From assembly GCF_040253615.1 (NCBI RefSeq), contig NZ_JBEJGY010000004.1, forward strand, positions 6,014,001-6,078,000: 64,000 bases of DNA, in the 5' to 3' direction. The notes under the pieces were generated by a model. That model had not been told where the DNA came from, did no database searches, and saw only the letters and a list, made by a program, of their open reading frames with translations. Made by a program: the position numbers and the translations under genes. Positions 24,731 to 33,844 of the stretch are shown here, in pieces. Within the stretch, counting starts at the first letter, position 1. Every line of letters starts with the position of its first letter. The stretch comes from Streptomyces sp. Edi4. GTDB lineage: Bacteria; Actinomycetota; Actinomycetes; Streptomycetales; Streptomycetaceae.

Positions 24731-27700
24731 GTGGCTAAGGTCCGGGTATACGAACTCGCCAAGGAGTTCGGGGTGGAGAGCAAGGTCGTCATGGCCAAGC
24801 TCCAAGAACTCGGTGAATTCGTCCGTTCGGCGTCCTCGACGATCGAGGCGCCGGTTGTACGCAAGTTGACTGACGCACTGCAGGGGCCCGGCGGCAACGC
24901 CGGCAAGTCCGCTGCCAAGCCCGGCGCGCCCCGCAAGGCCGCGCCCGCCAAGCCCGCGGCGCCCGCCGCGGCACGTCCCGCTGCCCCCAAGCCCGGCGCC
25001 CCGGCCCCCAAGCCGGCCCCCGCCGCGCCTGCGGCTCCCGCCGCGCCGGCCGCCCCGGCGGCCCCGGCGAGCAGCACCCCCTCAACTCCGGCTTCTCCGG
25101 CTCCGGCCGCCTCGGGCCCCCGCCCGGGTCCGAAGCCCGCACCGGCCAAGCCGGCCCCGGTCACTCCGGTGCCCGCCGCCGAGTTCTCGGCCCCGGCTCC
25201 GGCCCAGCCCGCGGCGCCCTCCCAGGCTCCGCGTCCCGCCGGCGCCACCCCCGGCCCGCGTCCCGCCGCGTCCCGTCCGGCTCCGGCCGGCGGCCAGCGT
25301 GACGGCGGCCAGCGCGACGGTGGCCGTGGCGGCGACCGTCCGGCCCGCCCCGCGGGTCAGGGCGCACCCCGGCCCGGCGGTGCCCGTCCGGCCGGTCCGC
25401 GTCCCGGCAACAACCCCTTCACCTCGGGTGGCTCCACCGGAATGGCGCGCCCGCAGGCGCCCCGTCCCGGCGGCGGCGCACCCCGCCCGGCCGGCGGCCC
25501 CGGTGCCCCCGGTGGCGCCCCGCGTCCGCAGGGCGGCCCCGGCGGCGCTCCGCGTCCGCAGGGTCAGGGCGCAGGCCGTCCGAGCCCGGGCGGCATGCCC
25601 CGTCCGCAGGGCGGCGCCCCGCGTCCCGGTGGCGGTGCCCCCGGCGGTAACCGTCCCAACCCCGGCATGATGCCGCAGCGTCCCGCCGCGGCCCCGCGTC
25701 CCGGTGGCGGCCCCGGCGGCCGTGGTCCCGGTGGTCCCGGTGGCCGTCCGGGTGGCGGCGCCGGTCGTCCCGGTGGCGGCGGCGGCTTCGCCGGCCGTCC
25801 GGCCGGTCCCGGTGGCGGCGGTCGTCCCGGTGGCGGTGGCGGCTTCGGCGGCCCCCGTCCGGGTGGCGGCGCTCCCGGTGGTGGCGGCGGCTTCGGCGGT
25901 CGTCCCGGCTTCCAGGGCCGTCCCGGTGGTCCCGGTGCCCGTGGTGGCACGCAGGGTGCCTTCGGCCGTCCCGGCGGGCCCGCCCGCCGTGGTCGCAAGT
26001 CGAAGCGGCAGAGGCGTCAGGAGTACGAGGCCATGCAGGCCCCGTCGGTGGGCGGCGTCATGCTGCCCCGCGGCAACGGACAGTCCGTCCGCCTGTCGCG
26101 CGGTGCCTCACTGACCGACTTCGCCGAGAAGATCGGCGCCAACCCGGCGTCGCTCGTCGGCGTGATGATGAACCTCGGCGAGATGGTCACCGCCACGCAG
26201 TCCGTCTCCGACGAGACGCTGAAGCTGCTCGCGGACGAGATGAACTTCGTCCTGGAGATCGTCAGCCCCGAGGAGGAGGACCGCGAGCTGCTCGAGTCCT
26301 TCGACATCGAGTTCGGCGAGGACGAGGGCGGCGAGGAGTTCCTGGTCGCACGTCCGCCGGTCGTGACCGTCATGGGTCACGTCGACCACGGTAAGACCCG
26401 CCTTCTGGACGCGATCCGCAAGACGAACGTCATCGCGGGCGAGGCCGGCGGCATCACGCAGCACATCGGTGCGTACCAGGTCGCCACCGAGGTCAACGGC
26501 GAGGACCGTCGGATCACCTTCATCGACACCCCGGGTCACGAGGCGTTCACCGCCATGCGTGCCCGTGGTGCCAAGTCCACCGACATCGCGATCCTCGTGG
26601 TCGCGGCGAACGACGGTGTGATGCCCCAGACGATCGAGGCGCTGAACCACGCCAAGGCGGCCGACGTGCCGATCGTGGTCGCGGTCAACAAGATCGACGT
26701 CGAGGGCGCGGACCCGACCAAGGTGCGCGGTCAGCTCACCGAGTTCGGTCTGGTGGCCGAGGAGTACGGCGGCGACACGATGTTCGTCGACATCTCCGCC
26801 AAGCAGGGCCTCAACATCGAGTCCCTTCTGGAGGCCGTCGTCCTCACCGCCGACGCCTCGCTCGACCTGCGGGCCAACCCGGAGCAGGACGCGCAGGGCA
26901 TCGCGATCGAGTCCCACCTGGACAAGGGCCGCGGCGCCGTCGCGACCGTCCTGGTCCAGCGCGGCACCCTGCGGGTCGGCGACACGATGGTCGTGGGCGA
27001 CGCCTACGGCCGTGTGCGCGCCATGCTCGACGACAAGGGCGAGAACGTGGAAGAGGCGGGTCCCTCGACCCCGGTCCTCGTCCTCGGTCTCACCAACGTC
27101 CCGGGCGCCGGCGACAACTTCCTGGTCGTCGACGAGGACCGTACGGCCCGTCAGATCGCCGAGAAGCGCGCCGCCCGTGAGCGCAACGTCCGCTTCGCCC
27201 GCAAGGGTGTGCGATTCTCCCTGGAGAACCTGGACGAGGCCCTCAAGGCCGGTCTGGTGCAGGAACTCAACCTCATCATCAAGGGCGACGCGTCCGGTTC
27301 GGTGGAGGCCCTCGAGTCCTCGCTGCTCCAGCTCGACGTCGGCGACGAGGTCGACATCCGTGTCCTGCACCGCGGTGTGGGTGCGGTCACCGAGTCCGAC
27401 ATCAACCTGGCGACCGGCTCCGACGCGATCGTCATCGGCTTCAACGTCCGCGCAGCGGGCCGCGCGGCCCAGATGGCGGACCGCGAAGGCGTCGACGTCC
27501 GGTACTACTCGGTCATCTACCAGGCGATCGAAGAGATCGAAGCGGCCCTCAAGGGCATGCTCAAGCCGGAGTACGAAGAGGTCGAGCTCGGCACGGCGGA
27601 GATCCGCGAGATCTTCCGCTCGTCCAAGCTGGGCAACATCGCCGGTGTCCTGGTCCGCTCGGGCGAGGTCAAGCGCAACACCAAGGCGCGCCTGCTGCGC

Positions 27701-27874
27701 GATGGCAAGGTCATCGCGGAGAACCTCAACATCTCGGGTCTGCGCCGCTTCAAGGACGACGTCACCGAGATCCGCGAAGGCTTCGAGGGCGGTATCAACC
27801 TCGGAAACTTCAACGACATCAAGATCGACGACGTCATCGCGACGTACGAGATGCGCGAGAAGCCGCGCGGCTAG
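24731..27874 (+). CDS. infB: Translation initiation factor IF-2
   Basis: A 1047-residue GTPase that brings initiator tRNA to the ribosome. The N-terminal IF2-N helix (VRVYELAKEFGVESKVVMAK) is followed by a low-complexity region of about 350 residues, first Ala/Pro-rich and then Gly/Pro/Arg-rich. A second IF2-N-like segment (LTDFAEKIGANPASLV) comes before the GTPase domain: G1 GHVDHGKT at 549-556, then DTPGHEAF and NKID. C-terminal domains II-IV are complete. The long Gly-rich linker is usual for streptomycetes. GTG start with AAAAGGAG upstream. Confidence 0.96.
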   Translation: MAKVRVYELAKEFGVESKVVMAKLQELGEFVRSASSTIEAPVVRKLTDALQGPGGNAGKSAAKPGAPRKAAPAKPAAPAAARPAAPKPGAPAPKPAPAAPAAPAAPAAPAAPASSTPSTPASPAPAASGPRPGPKPAPAKPAPVTPVPAAEFSAPAPAQPAAPSQAPRPAGATPGPRPAASRPAPAGGQRDGGQRDGGRGGDRPARPAGQGAPRPGGARPAGPRPGNNPFTSGGSTGMARPQAPRPGGGAPRPAGGPGAPGGAPRPQGGPGGAPRPQGQGAGRPSPGGMPRPQGGAPRPGGGAPGGNRPNPGMMPQRPAAAPRPGGGPGGRGPGGPGGRPGGGAGRPGGGGGFAGRPAGPGGGGRPGGGGGFGGPRPGGGAPGGGGGFGGRPGFQGRPGGPGARGGTQGAFGRPGGPARRGRKSKRQRRQEYEAMQAPSVGGVMLPRGNGQSVRLSRGASLTDFAEKIGANPASLVGVMMNLGEMVTATQSVSDETLKLLADEMNFVLEIVSPEEEDRELLESFDIEFGEDEGGEEFLVARPPVVTVMGHVDHGKTRLLDAIRKTNVIAGEAGGITQHIGAYQVATEVNGEDRRITFIDTPGHEAFTAMRARGAKSTDIAILVVAANDGVMPQTIEALNHAKAADVPIVVAVNKIDVEGADPTKVRGQLTEFGLVAEEYGGDTMFVDISAKQGLNIESLLEAVVLTADASLDLRANPEQDAQGIAIESHLDKGRGAVATVLVQRGTLRVGDTMVVGDAYGRVRAMLDDKGENVEEAGPSTPVLVLGLTNVPGAGDNFLVVDEDRTARQIAEKRAARERNVRFARKGVRFSLENLDEALKAGLVQELNLIIKGDASGSVEALESSLLQLDVGDEVDIRVLHRGVGAVTESDINLATGSDAIVIGFNVRAAGRAAQMADREGVDVRYYSVIYQAIEEIEAALKGMLKPEYEEVELGTAEIREIFRSSKLGNIAGVLVRSGEVKRNTKARLLRDGKVIAENLNISGLRRFKDDVTEIREGFEGGINLGNFNDIKIDDVIATYEMREKPRG

Positions 27875-27903
27875 TCCGCGAGGCTGACCCGTACCTCAGC
27901 AGT

Positions 27904-27946
27904 CGGGGCCGATCGGCGGGAAGATTATTTCCGTCGATCGGCCCCG
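27904..27946 (+). terminator. Strong hairpin after infB
   Basis: A perfect 12-bp stem, CGGGGCCGATCG at 27904-27915 with its complement at 27935-27946, encloses a 19-base loop. It starts 30 bases after the infB stop. It probably terminates part of the transcripts from the nusA-infB segment. Confidence 0.7.
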
Positions 27947-27952
27947 GCCGTT

Positions 27953-28010
27953 CCGGTACGGTTCTGATGTCCCCGCCAAGTCGTCGGCGGGGCCCTCTAA
28001 CCCGTACCGG
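27953..28010 (+). promoter_or_regulatory. Nested stem-loop in the leader of the ylxP-rbfA-truB segment
   Basis: CCGGTACGG at 27953-27961 pairs perfectly with CCGTACCGG at 28002-28010. Inside lies a second stem, CCCCGCC at 27971-27977 with GGCGGGG at 27986-27992. The structure ends 18 bases before the next start codon. A duplicated GGACATCC follows. This is more elaborate than a plain terminator and could be an RNA control element or processing site. Confidence 0.45.
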
Positions 28011-28028
28011 CGGGACATCCGGACATCC

Positions 28029-28322
28029 ATGTATGTGGGGACGCTGTCCTTCGATCTGCTCCTCGGCGACGTACGGTCGTTGAAGGAGAAACGCTCCGTC
28101 GTCCGGCCGATCGTGGCCGAGCTCCAGCGCAAGTACGCGGTGAGCGTGGCGGAGGTGGGCGACCAGGACCTGCACCGCAGAGCCCGTATCGGCCTCGCGG
28201 TGGTCTCGGGTGACACGGGGCACCTGAGGGACGTACTCGACCGGTGCGAGCGGCTTGTGGCCGCCCGGCCGGAGGTGGAGCTTCTGTCGGTACGGCGCAG
28301 GCTCCACGGCGACGAAGACTGA
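28029..28322 (+). CDS. ylxP: YlxP family (DUF503) protein
   Basis: A 97-residue protein of the DUF503/YlxP family, found between infB and rbfA in Gram-positive bacteria. The diagnostic stretch is MYVGTLSFDLLLGDVRSLKEKRSVVRPI, here described as the first 28 residues, with the conserved LKEKR core, followed by SVAEVGDQDLHRRA. The family has a ferredoxin-like fold and is linked to ribosome assembly; the exact role is not settled. Only a weak ribosome binding site is visible, since the structured leader runs close to the ATG. Confidence 0.88.
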   Translation: MYVGTLSFDLLLGDVRSLKEKRSVVRPIVAELQRKYAVSVAEVGDQDLHRRARIGLAVVSGDTGHLRDVLDRCERLVAARPEVELLSVRRRLHGDED

Positions 28323-28366
28323 ACGAAGACTGAACACTGAGCAAGGCTTGAGAAGGAGAAGGACCA

Positions 28367-28810
28367 GTGGCCGACAACGCGCGGGCGAAGAAGCTGGCGG
28401 ACCTCATCCGGGAGGTGGTGGCCGAGAAGCTGCTGCGTGGCGTCAAGGACCCGCGCCTGGGGACACACGTCACCATCACGGACACCCGGGTCACGGGCGA
28501 CCTGCGGGAGGCCACGGTCTTCTACACGGTGTACGGGGACGACGAGGAGCGGGCCGCCGCCGCGGCCGGCCTGGAGAGCGCCAAGGGCGTCCTGCGCTCC
28601 GCGGTCGGCTCCGCCGCCGGCACCAAGTTCACGCCCACCCTGACGTTCATCGCGGACGCGCTCCCCGAGAACGCCAAGACCATCGAGGACCTCCTCAACA
28701 AGGCGCGGGCCTCGGACGCCGCGGTGCGCGAGGTGTCCTCGGGCGCCAAGTTCGCCGGTGACGCCGACCCGTACAAGAAGCCCGGCGACGAGGACGACGC
28801 CACCGCATGA
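28367..28810 (+). CDS. rbfA: Ribosome-binding factor A
   Basis: A 147-residue 30S assembly factor with a KH-type fold that binds near the 3' end of 16S rRNA. The family pattern is clear: KKLADLIREVVAEKLLRGVKDPRL, then VTITDTRVTGDLREATVFYTV, and LTFIADALPENAKTIEDLL. The tail is acidic. The GTG at 28367 follows AGAAGGAGAAGG at good spacing. The stop overlaps the truB start by ATGA. Confidence 0.94.
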   Translation: MADNARAKKLADLIREVVAEKLLRGVKDPRLGTHVTITDTRVTGDLREATVFYTVYGDDEERAAAAAGLESAKGVLRSAVGSAAGTKFTPTLTFIADALPENAKTIEDLLNKARASDAAVREVSSGAKFAGDADPYKKPGDEDDATA

Positions 28811-29766
28811 GCACCGCAGCAAAGACGCCCAATGAGGGGGGCGAGCGCGAAGCGCTCTCAGGCAAGGGCGGTGGTGGGCGACGGGACGGGCTTGTGATTG
28901 TCGACAAGCCGTCGGGCTTCACTTCGCACGACGTCGTGGCCAAGATGCGCGGCATCGCCAAGACCCGCCGCGTCGGCCACGCCGGCACCCTCGACCCCAT
29001 GGCGACGGGTGTGCTCGTCCTCGGCGTGGAGCGCGCCACCAAGCTCCTGGGGCACCTCGCCCTGACCGAGAAGGAATACCTCGGTACGATCCGGCTCGGC
29101 CAGGACACCATCACCGACGACGCCGAGGGCGAGATCATCTCGTCCACCGACGCCTCCAAGGTGACCCGCGAGGGCATCGACGCGGGCGTGGCCGCCCTGA
29201 CCGGCGCCATCATGCAGGTGCCGTCCAAGGTCTCCGCGATCAAGATCGACGGCAAGCGGTCCTACGCCCGGGTGCGCGGCGGCGAGGAGTTCGAGATCCC
29301 GGCCCGCCCGGTGACCGTCTCCTCCTTCCGCGTCTACGACGTCCGCGAGGCCGTCGCCGAGGACGGCACCCCCGTCGTCGACCTGGTCGTCTCGGTCGTC
29401 TGCTCCTCGGGCACCTACATCCGCGCGCTCGCCCGCGACCTCGGCGCCGGGCTCGGCGTCGGCGGCCACCTCACCGCGCTGCGCCGCACCCGCGTCGGCC
29501 CCTACGGCATCGACGCGGCCCGCACCCTCGATCAGCACCAGGAAGAGCTCACCGTGATGCCGGTCGCCGAAGCCGCGGCCGCCGCCTTCGCGCGTTGGGA
29601 CGTGGACGCGCGCCGTGGCGGGCTGCTCCTGAACGGCGTCCGCCTGGACATGCCCGACGAGTACGCGCCCGGCAAGGCGGTCGGTGTCTTCGGGCCCGAC
29701 GGCGCCTTCCTCGCGCTGGTCGAGAACCAGAAGGGCAAGGCCAAGAGCCTGGCCGTCTTCGGCTGA
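28807..29766 (+). CDS. truB: tRNA pseudouridine-55 synthase
   Basis: A 319-residue enzyme that converts U55 in the T-loop of tRNAs to pseudouridine. The motif I region is LVIVDKPSGFTSHDVV, the catalytic Asp lies in VGHAGTLDPMATG, and YLGTIRLGQDTITDDAEG and SGTYIRALARDLG follow. An extra N-terminal 25 residues are Gly/Glu-rich. The ATG overlaps the rbfA stop, so translation is coupled. The next gene starts 176 bases downstream. Confidence 0.95.
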   Translation: MSTAAKTPNEGGEREALSGKGGGGRRDGLVIVDKPSGFTSHDVVAKMRGIAKTRRVGHAGTLDPMATGVLVLGVERATKLLGHLALTEKEYLGTIRLGQDTITDDAEGEIISSTDASKVTREGIDAGVAALTGAIMQVPSKVSAIKIDGKRSYARVRGGEEFEIPARPVTVSSFRVYDVREAVAEDGTPVVDLVVSVVCSSGTYIRALARDLGAGLGVGGHLTALRRTRVGPYGIDAARTLDQHQEELTVMPVAEAAAAAFARWDVDARRGGLLLNGVRLDMPDEYAPGKAVGVFGPDGAFLALVENQKGKAKSLAVFG

Positions 29767-29942
29767 GCCACGCGGCGCGGGCCCCGGCCCGCTCCGCGAT
29801 CCCGCCCGCGTGCCGTCCATCCGCCCTGCCCCGGTGATTCACCCCTTCGGGCGGGCGCTCGGAGTGAACGGCGGGGGCACAAGGGGGCGCTTTTCCCAGG
29901 CGTCCTTCTCGGGCGGATCACCGCAGACCTACCGTTTCGGAC

Positions 29943-32900
29943 ATGGGACGTGGGGCGTGCGCCGAGGGCGGGGAGACGTTGGTCGACATCTGTGATCCGG
30001 CCGGGCGGGTCCGGGGAGCGGGGTTCGTCGCCGACGACCGAGGGACCGTCGTCACCAGCCACGAAGCGGTCGACGGACTGAGCACGGTGGTGCTGCGCGG
30101 CCCCGGCGGGCGGACCTGGCGCGCCGAGGCCGGCGATGTCACCGCGCTGCCCGAGGCCGGCCTCGCCCTCGTCCGCACCGACGGGCTCGGCGTGCGGCCG
30201 CTGCCGGTCCGCGCCCGCGCCCACGAGGACATCGAGGCGGGCACCTATGTGCGGGTGGCGGCCCACGGCTGGCGCGAGGCCCGCGTCCTTGGCGCGTCCG
30301 CCATCACCTACCCCGCCACCGGGCGCCGCCATCTCCTGGACGGCGTACTGGAGTTGGCGATCGGCACGGCCGGCGCCGAGGCCCTGCGGCCCGGCGGCGC
30401 GGCCAGTGGCGGCCCCGTCGTGGATCCGGCGACCGGCGCCGTCCTCGGGGTGGTCGCCACCGGGCTGCGCGCCGCGCACCCCGCCTGCGGCTTCGCGGTG
30501 CCGCTCAGTGCGACGGCGGGCCCGTTGGCCGAGCTGCTGCGGCGCAACGCCGCCACCGTGCCCGCCCACGGCCGCGACCTGAACCTCGCCGGAGCGCTCC
30601 AGCTCACCGCCACATCCGTCGGCTCGGCGAACGGCCCCGGCGCCCGGCGGGACCCGGTCGAACGGGGCGCCGTCCTCGGGCAGCTCGCCGCCTTCCACGC
30701 CGGCCGGGCCCCGGTGCTCGCCCTCGTGGGCGATCCCGGGACCGGACGCACCACCGAACTCGCCGCGCTCGCCGCCCGCAGGGCCCTGGGCCCCGAACCC
30801 GCACCCACGCTCTGGCTGCGCGGCGCGGACCTGCGGGCCGACGACGTCTGCCTGTCCGACGCCGTCGCCCGCGCCCTCCACCACGCGGCGCGCGTCGTCG
30901 CCGCCCCCACCGCGCCGGGTCAGGGCGCGGCCACCCCCGAGCGGGTGGCGCGCCTGGCGCGGGACGCCGGGCGGCCGCTGCTCGTCCTGCTCGACGGCCC
31001 CGAGGAGATGCCGCCACTCCTCGCCCACCGCCTCGGCCCCTGGACGGCCGCCACCGCGGCCTGGCTCACCGGCGCCGGGGCGCGCATGGTCCTCGCCTGC
31101 CGCCCCGAGCACTGGGAGCAGGCCGGCGCCCACTACCCGGCGGGCACCCTGCACCCCGCGCCGCTGCCCCGCCTCCCGGACGCCGTACGCGTCGGCGACC
31201 TCGGGCGCGATGAGGCGCGGCGGGCCCGTGAACGCCTCGGCGTCCCGGACGGCGCGCTCGCCGGGCGCGACGCCCGTCATCCGCTGACGCTGCGTCTCTT
31301 CGCCGAGGTCCAGGCCGCGCTGCCCGGCGCCGTCGAGGGCAGGCCCGACCGCGAGGAGGTCTTCCGCGCCCACCTGGACCTGATGAGCCTGCGCGTCGCG
31401 GAACGCGTCGCCGCCTGCGCCGACCGGCCGGTGCGCGGCGCCGGGGTGCGGCGTCTCGCGGCCCGCGTGGCCGGACAGGTCCACGAGGCCGCCCGGCACT
31501 GTCTCGGCCCGGGCCAGGGCGCGCTGGACCGGAAGGCGTTCGAGGAGATCTTCCCCTGGCGTACGGGATCGGCGGCGGCGGTGCTCACCGAAGGACTGCT
31601 CGTACCGGCCGGCGCCGGCTACCGCTTCGCCCACGAGGAACTGGCCGACTGGGTGCAGGCGGGCCACCTCGACCTCGACGCGGCGCTCGAAGCCCTGGTG
31701 CACCGCTGGTACGAGAAGAGCGGGGCGCCGCGCGTCGTGCCCCGGCCGCCCGCCGTCAGCGCCGCCCCGACGGACCCCGCGCCGCCCCCGCCCGCGCCGG
31801 GGCCGGACCCCGCCGCCGCGCCCCTGCCGGTGCCCCGGCACCGCGCCGGACCCGTCATCGAAGCCCTGCTCCTGCTCGCGAGCCGGCACGGATCCACTCA
31901 ACTGGCCCTGAAACTCAAGGAGTTGGTGGACGTCCTCGACCGTGCGCCGGCGCCCGGCACCGACCCCGGCCGATTCGCCGACGCCCAGTGGTGGGCCGTA
32001 CGCCTGCTCACCGCGACGCTGCTGCGGGCGCCCGACGCCCGTCCCTACCAGGAGGTGCTGCGGCTCCTCGCGGACCGCGTCGCCGACCGCTCCTCGCGCG
32101 GGGGCTCCTTGGCGGGCCTCGGGGCGCTCGGGGAGTTCGGGCCGTGGTTCTGGACCCGGCTGCGGCTCGGCGAGGACGGCAGGCTCGACCTTTTGCGCCG
32201 CCTCCTTCCCGCCGACGGGGTGCCCGGCGCCGCGCCCGGCCGGGAGCGTTATCTGGACGCCGTCGACCGCAGGCTCGCCGCCCGGCCCGGCGTCGTACAG
32301 CCGCTGCTGTGCCGCTGGTTCGGCGACGAGCGGCCACTGGCCGTGCCGCCGGGGAGCGAGCTGCGGCCCACCGTCGCGCGGGCCGCGCAGGCCCTGCTGT
32401 ACGCCCGCCGGGCGCTGGCGATCGACGACCTCACCGAAGCGCTGGCGGCCACCGGTCACGCCCGCGCCGAGGAGCTGCTTGCCCAGCTCGCCGAGGACGA
32501 GCCGTCCGCGCTGTGCCGGGCCGTGGACCGTTGGGCCCACGACGAGCGGCCCGACCGCCGCGCCGCGGCCGCCGCCCTCGGCCCGCGCCTGGCCCCGCGC
32601 ACGCGCACCGAGGCGGACCGCGCCCTGTTGCGCCGCGCCGCGCTCGCCCTGTTGGACCGCGCCGAAGACCCCGCCGGGCACGGCGCCGCGCTCGCCCTGT
32701 CCGACCGCGCCGAGGACCCTGCCGGACGCCGGGCCGCGCTCGCCCTGTTCGACCGCGCCGAGGACCCCGCCGGGCGCGGCGCCGCGCTCGCCCTGTCCGA
32801 CCGCGCCGAAGACCCTGCCGGGCACGGCGCCGCGCCCGCCCTGTTGGACCGCGCCGAGGACCCTGCCGGACGCCGGGCCGCGCCCGCCCTGTTGGACCGC

Positions 32901-33800
32901 GCCGAGGACCCCGCCGGGCGCCCCGCCGCCCTCGCGCTATTCGACCGCGTCGAGGACCCCGCCGAGCACGGCGCCGCGCTCGCGCTCCTGATTCGCGACC
33001 CGCGAACCCGCGCCCACCACATCGGCCGGGCCCTCGCCGTCTACGCCGAGGGCGGCCCGCACCTCCCGGCCGCGGCCCTCGCCGCCGCCCTGCCCACGCA
33101 CCCCGAGCCCGTGCTCGCCGCCTTCGGGACCCGGCTGCGCGAAGGCGCCGATGCGGCGGACGTCCTCGCGGCGCTCGCGGAGATCACCAATCCTGCTCTG
33201 GCCCGCCGCGCCGCCGCCCTCGTCCAGGACCACGCCGAACGCCACCCCGGCGCGGCCCGCCACACCGCCGCATTCGTGGACCGGCGCCTGGAACACGGCC
33301 CCGCCGCGCGCGCGGTGCTCTTCCCCCTGGTCACCAGCCTGCTGCGTGGCCCGGACCACGCCCACCGGCGCGCGCTCGCGCCCGTCCTGGCCGCGCCCGG
33401 CACCACCGCCTCGCGCCCGCTGCGCGCCGAACTGCTCGACGTGCTCCTCGCGTTCGAGTACCGCGCCGCACGCGACCCGGCCGTCGTCGACGCCCTCCTG
33501 GAGGCGGCCGCGAGGGGATCGGGGCAGCGGACCGAGGCGCGCACCCGCGACCTGGTCCACCGTGCCGGGCTCCTGCTCGCGCGTACGCCCGAGGGCGCGG
33601 CCCACCTGGACCGGCGCCTGGCCGAGCTGTGCCGACAGGTGCCGTGCTTCGCCGCGCAACTGGCCGGCTGGCTGCGTGAGGCGCCCCGGGAATGGGCCGC
33701 GCTTGCCGGTCCCGGCACCCGCCGCGCGGTGTGGACGCCGGCCACTCCCATGCCGATGCGGGCGCGGGCGGCCGGGCATGGCAGTCTTAGACCTGCATAA
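29943..33800 (+). CDS. Trypsin-like peptidase fused to STAND/NACHT-like NTPase with repeat region
   Basis: A 1285-residue multidomain protein. Residues about 10-190 are a chymotrypsin-fold peptidase: His40 in VTSHEAVDG and Ser155 in GAASGGPV are in place, but the usual Asp position (AGLALVR, residue 73) is Gly. Residues about 240-400 look like a STAND NTPase: P-loop GDPGTGRTT (263-271, Arg instead of Lys), Walker B-like LLVLLDGPEE (346-355) and ACRPEHW (385-391). A Pro-rich linker lies at about 600-636. The rest is helical and includes seven copies of a 16-residue repeat at 900-1011. This layout is known from predicted bacterial conflict and signalling proteins. The start lacks a good ribosome binding site. 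Confidence 0.75.
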   Translation: MGRGACAEGGETLVDICDPAGRVRGAGFVADDRGTVVTSHEAVDGLSTVVLRGPGGRTWRAEAGDVTALPEAGLALVRTDGLGVRPLPVRARAHEDIEAGTYVRVAAHGWREARVLGASAITYPATGRRHLLDGVLELAIGTAGAEALRPGGAASGGPVVDPATGAVLGVVATGLRAAHPACGFAVPLSATAGPLAELLRRNAATVPAHGRDLNLAGALQLTATSVGSANGPGARRDPVERGAVLGQLAAFHAGRAPVLALVGDPGTGRTTELAALAARRALGPEPAPTLWLRGADLRADDVCLSDAVARALHHAARVVAAPTAPGQGAATPERVARLARDAGRPLLVLLDGPEEMPPLLAHRLGPWTAATAAWLTGAGARMVLACRPEHWEQAGAHYPAGTLHPAPLPRLPDAVRVGDLGRDEARRARERLGVPDGALAGRDARHPLTLRLFAEVQAALPGAVEGRPDREEVFRAHLDLMSLRVAERVAACADRPVRGAGVRRLAARVAGQVHEAARHCLGPGQGALDRKAFEEIFPWRTGSAAAVLTEGLLVPAGAGYRFAHEELADWVQAGHLDLDAALEALVHRWYEKSGAPRVVPRPPAVSAAPTDPAPPPPAPGPDPAAAPLPVPRHRAGPVIEALLLLASRHGSTQLALKLKELVDVLDRAPAPGTDPGRFADAQWWAVRLLTATLLRAPDARPYQEVLRLLADRVADRSSRGGSLAGLGALGEFGPWFWTRLRLGEDGRLDLLRRLLPADGVPGAAPGRERYLDAVDRRLAARPGVVQPLLCRWFGDERPLAVPPGSELRPTVARAAQALLYARRALAIDDLTEALAATGHARAEELLAQLAEDEPSALCRAVDRWAHDERPDRRAAAAALGPRLAPRTRTEADRALLRRAALALLDRAEDPAGHGAALALSDRAEDPAGRRAALALFDRAEDPAGRGAALALSDRAEDPAGHGAAPALLDRAEDPAGRRAAPALLDRAEDPAGRPAALALFDRVEDPAEHGAALALLIRDPRTRAHHIGRALAVYAEGGPHLPAAALAAALPTHPEPVLAAFGTRLREGADAADVLAALAEITNPALARRAAALVQDHAERHPGAARHTAAFVDRRLEHGPAARAVLFPLVTSLLRGPDHAHRRALAPVLAAPGTTASRPLRAELLDVLLAFEYRAARDPAVVDALLEAAARGSGQRTEARTRDLVHRAGLLLARTPEGAAHLDRRLAELCRQVPCFAAQLAGWLREAPREWAALAGPGTRRAVWTPATPMPMRARAAGHGSLRPA
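32640..32999 (+). repeat. 48-bp tandem minisatellite inside the peptidase-NTPase gene
   Basis: Seven 48-base units run in frame from 32640 to 32975, each coding for A-L-A-L-x-D-R-A-E-D-P-A-G-x-x-A. A half unit follows to 32999. Copies differ at only a few bases; variable positions are residue 5 (L, S or F) and residues 14-15 (HG, RR, RG or RP). High DNA identity suggests recent expansion. Confidence 0.92.
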
Positions 33801-33844
33801 CGCGTAAGGGTCAACGACGTACACGGGTTCGAGGAGCGGTCACA

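Noticed and set aside
24731..26000. Horizontally acquired low-complexity insert in infB
   Set aside because: Long Ala/Pro then Gly/Arg-rich linkers are normal in streptomycete IF-2.
29532..32825. 1097-codon minus-strand open frame antisense to truB and the peptidase-NTPase gene
   Set aside because: It mirrors the real gene's G/C-rich codons and 48-bp repeats; it has no domain, start signal or independent codon bias.
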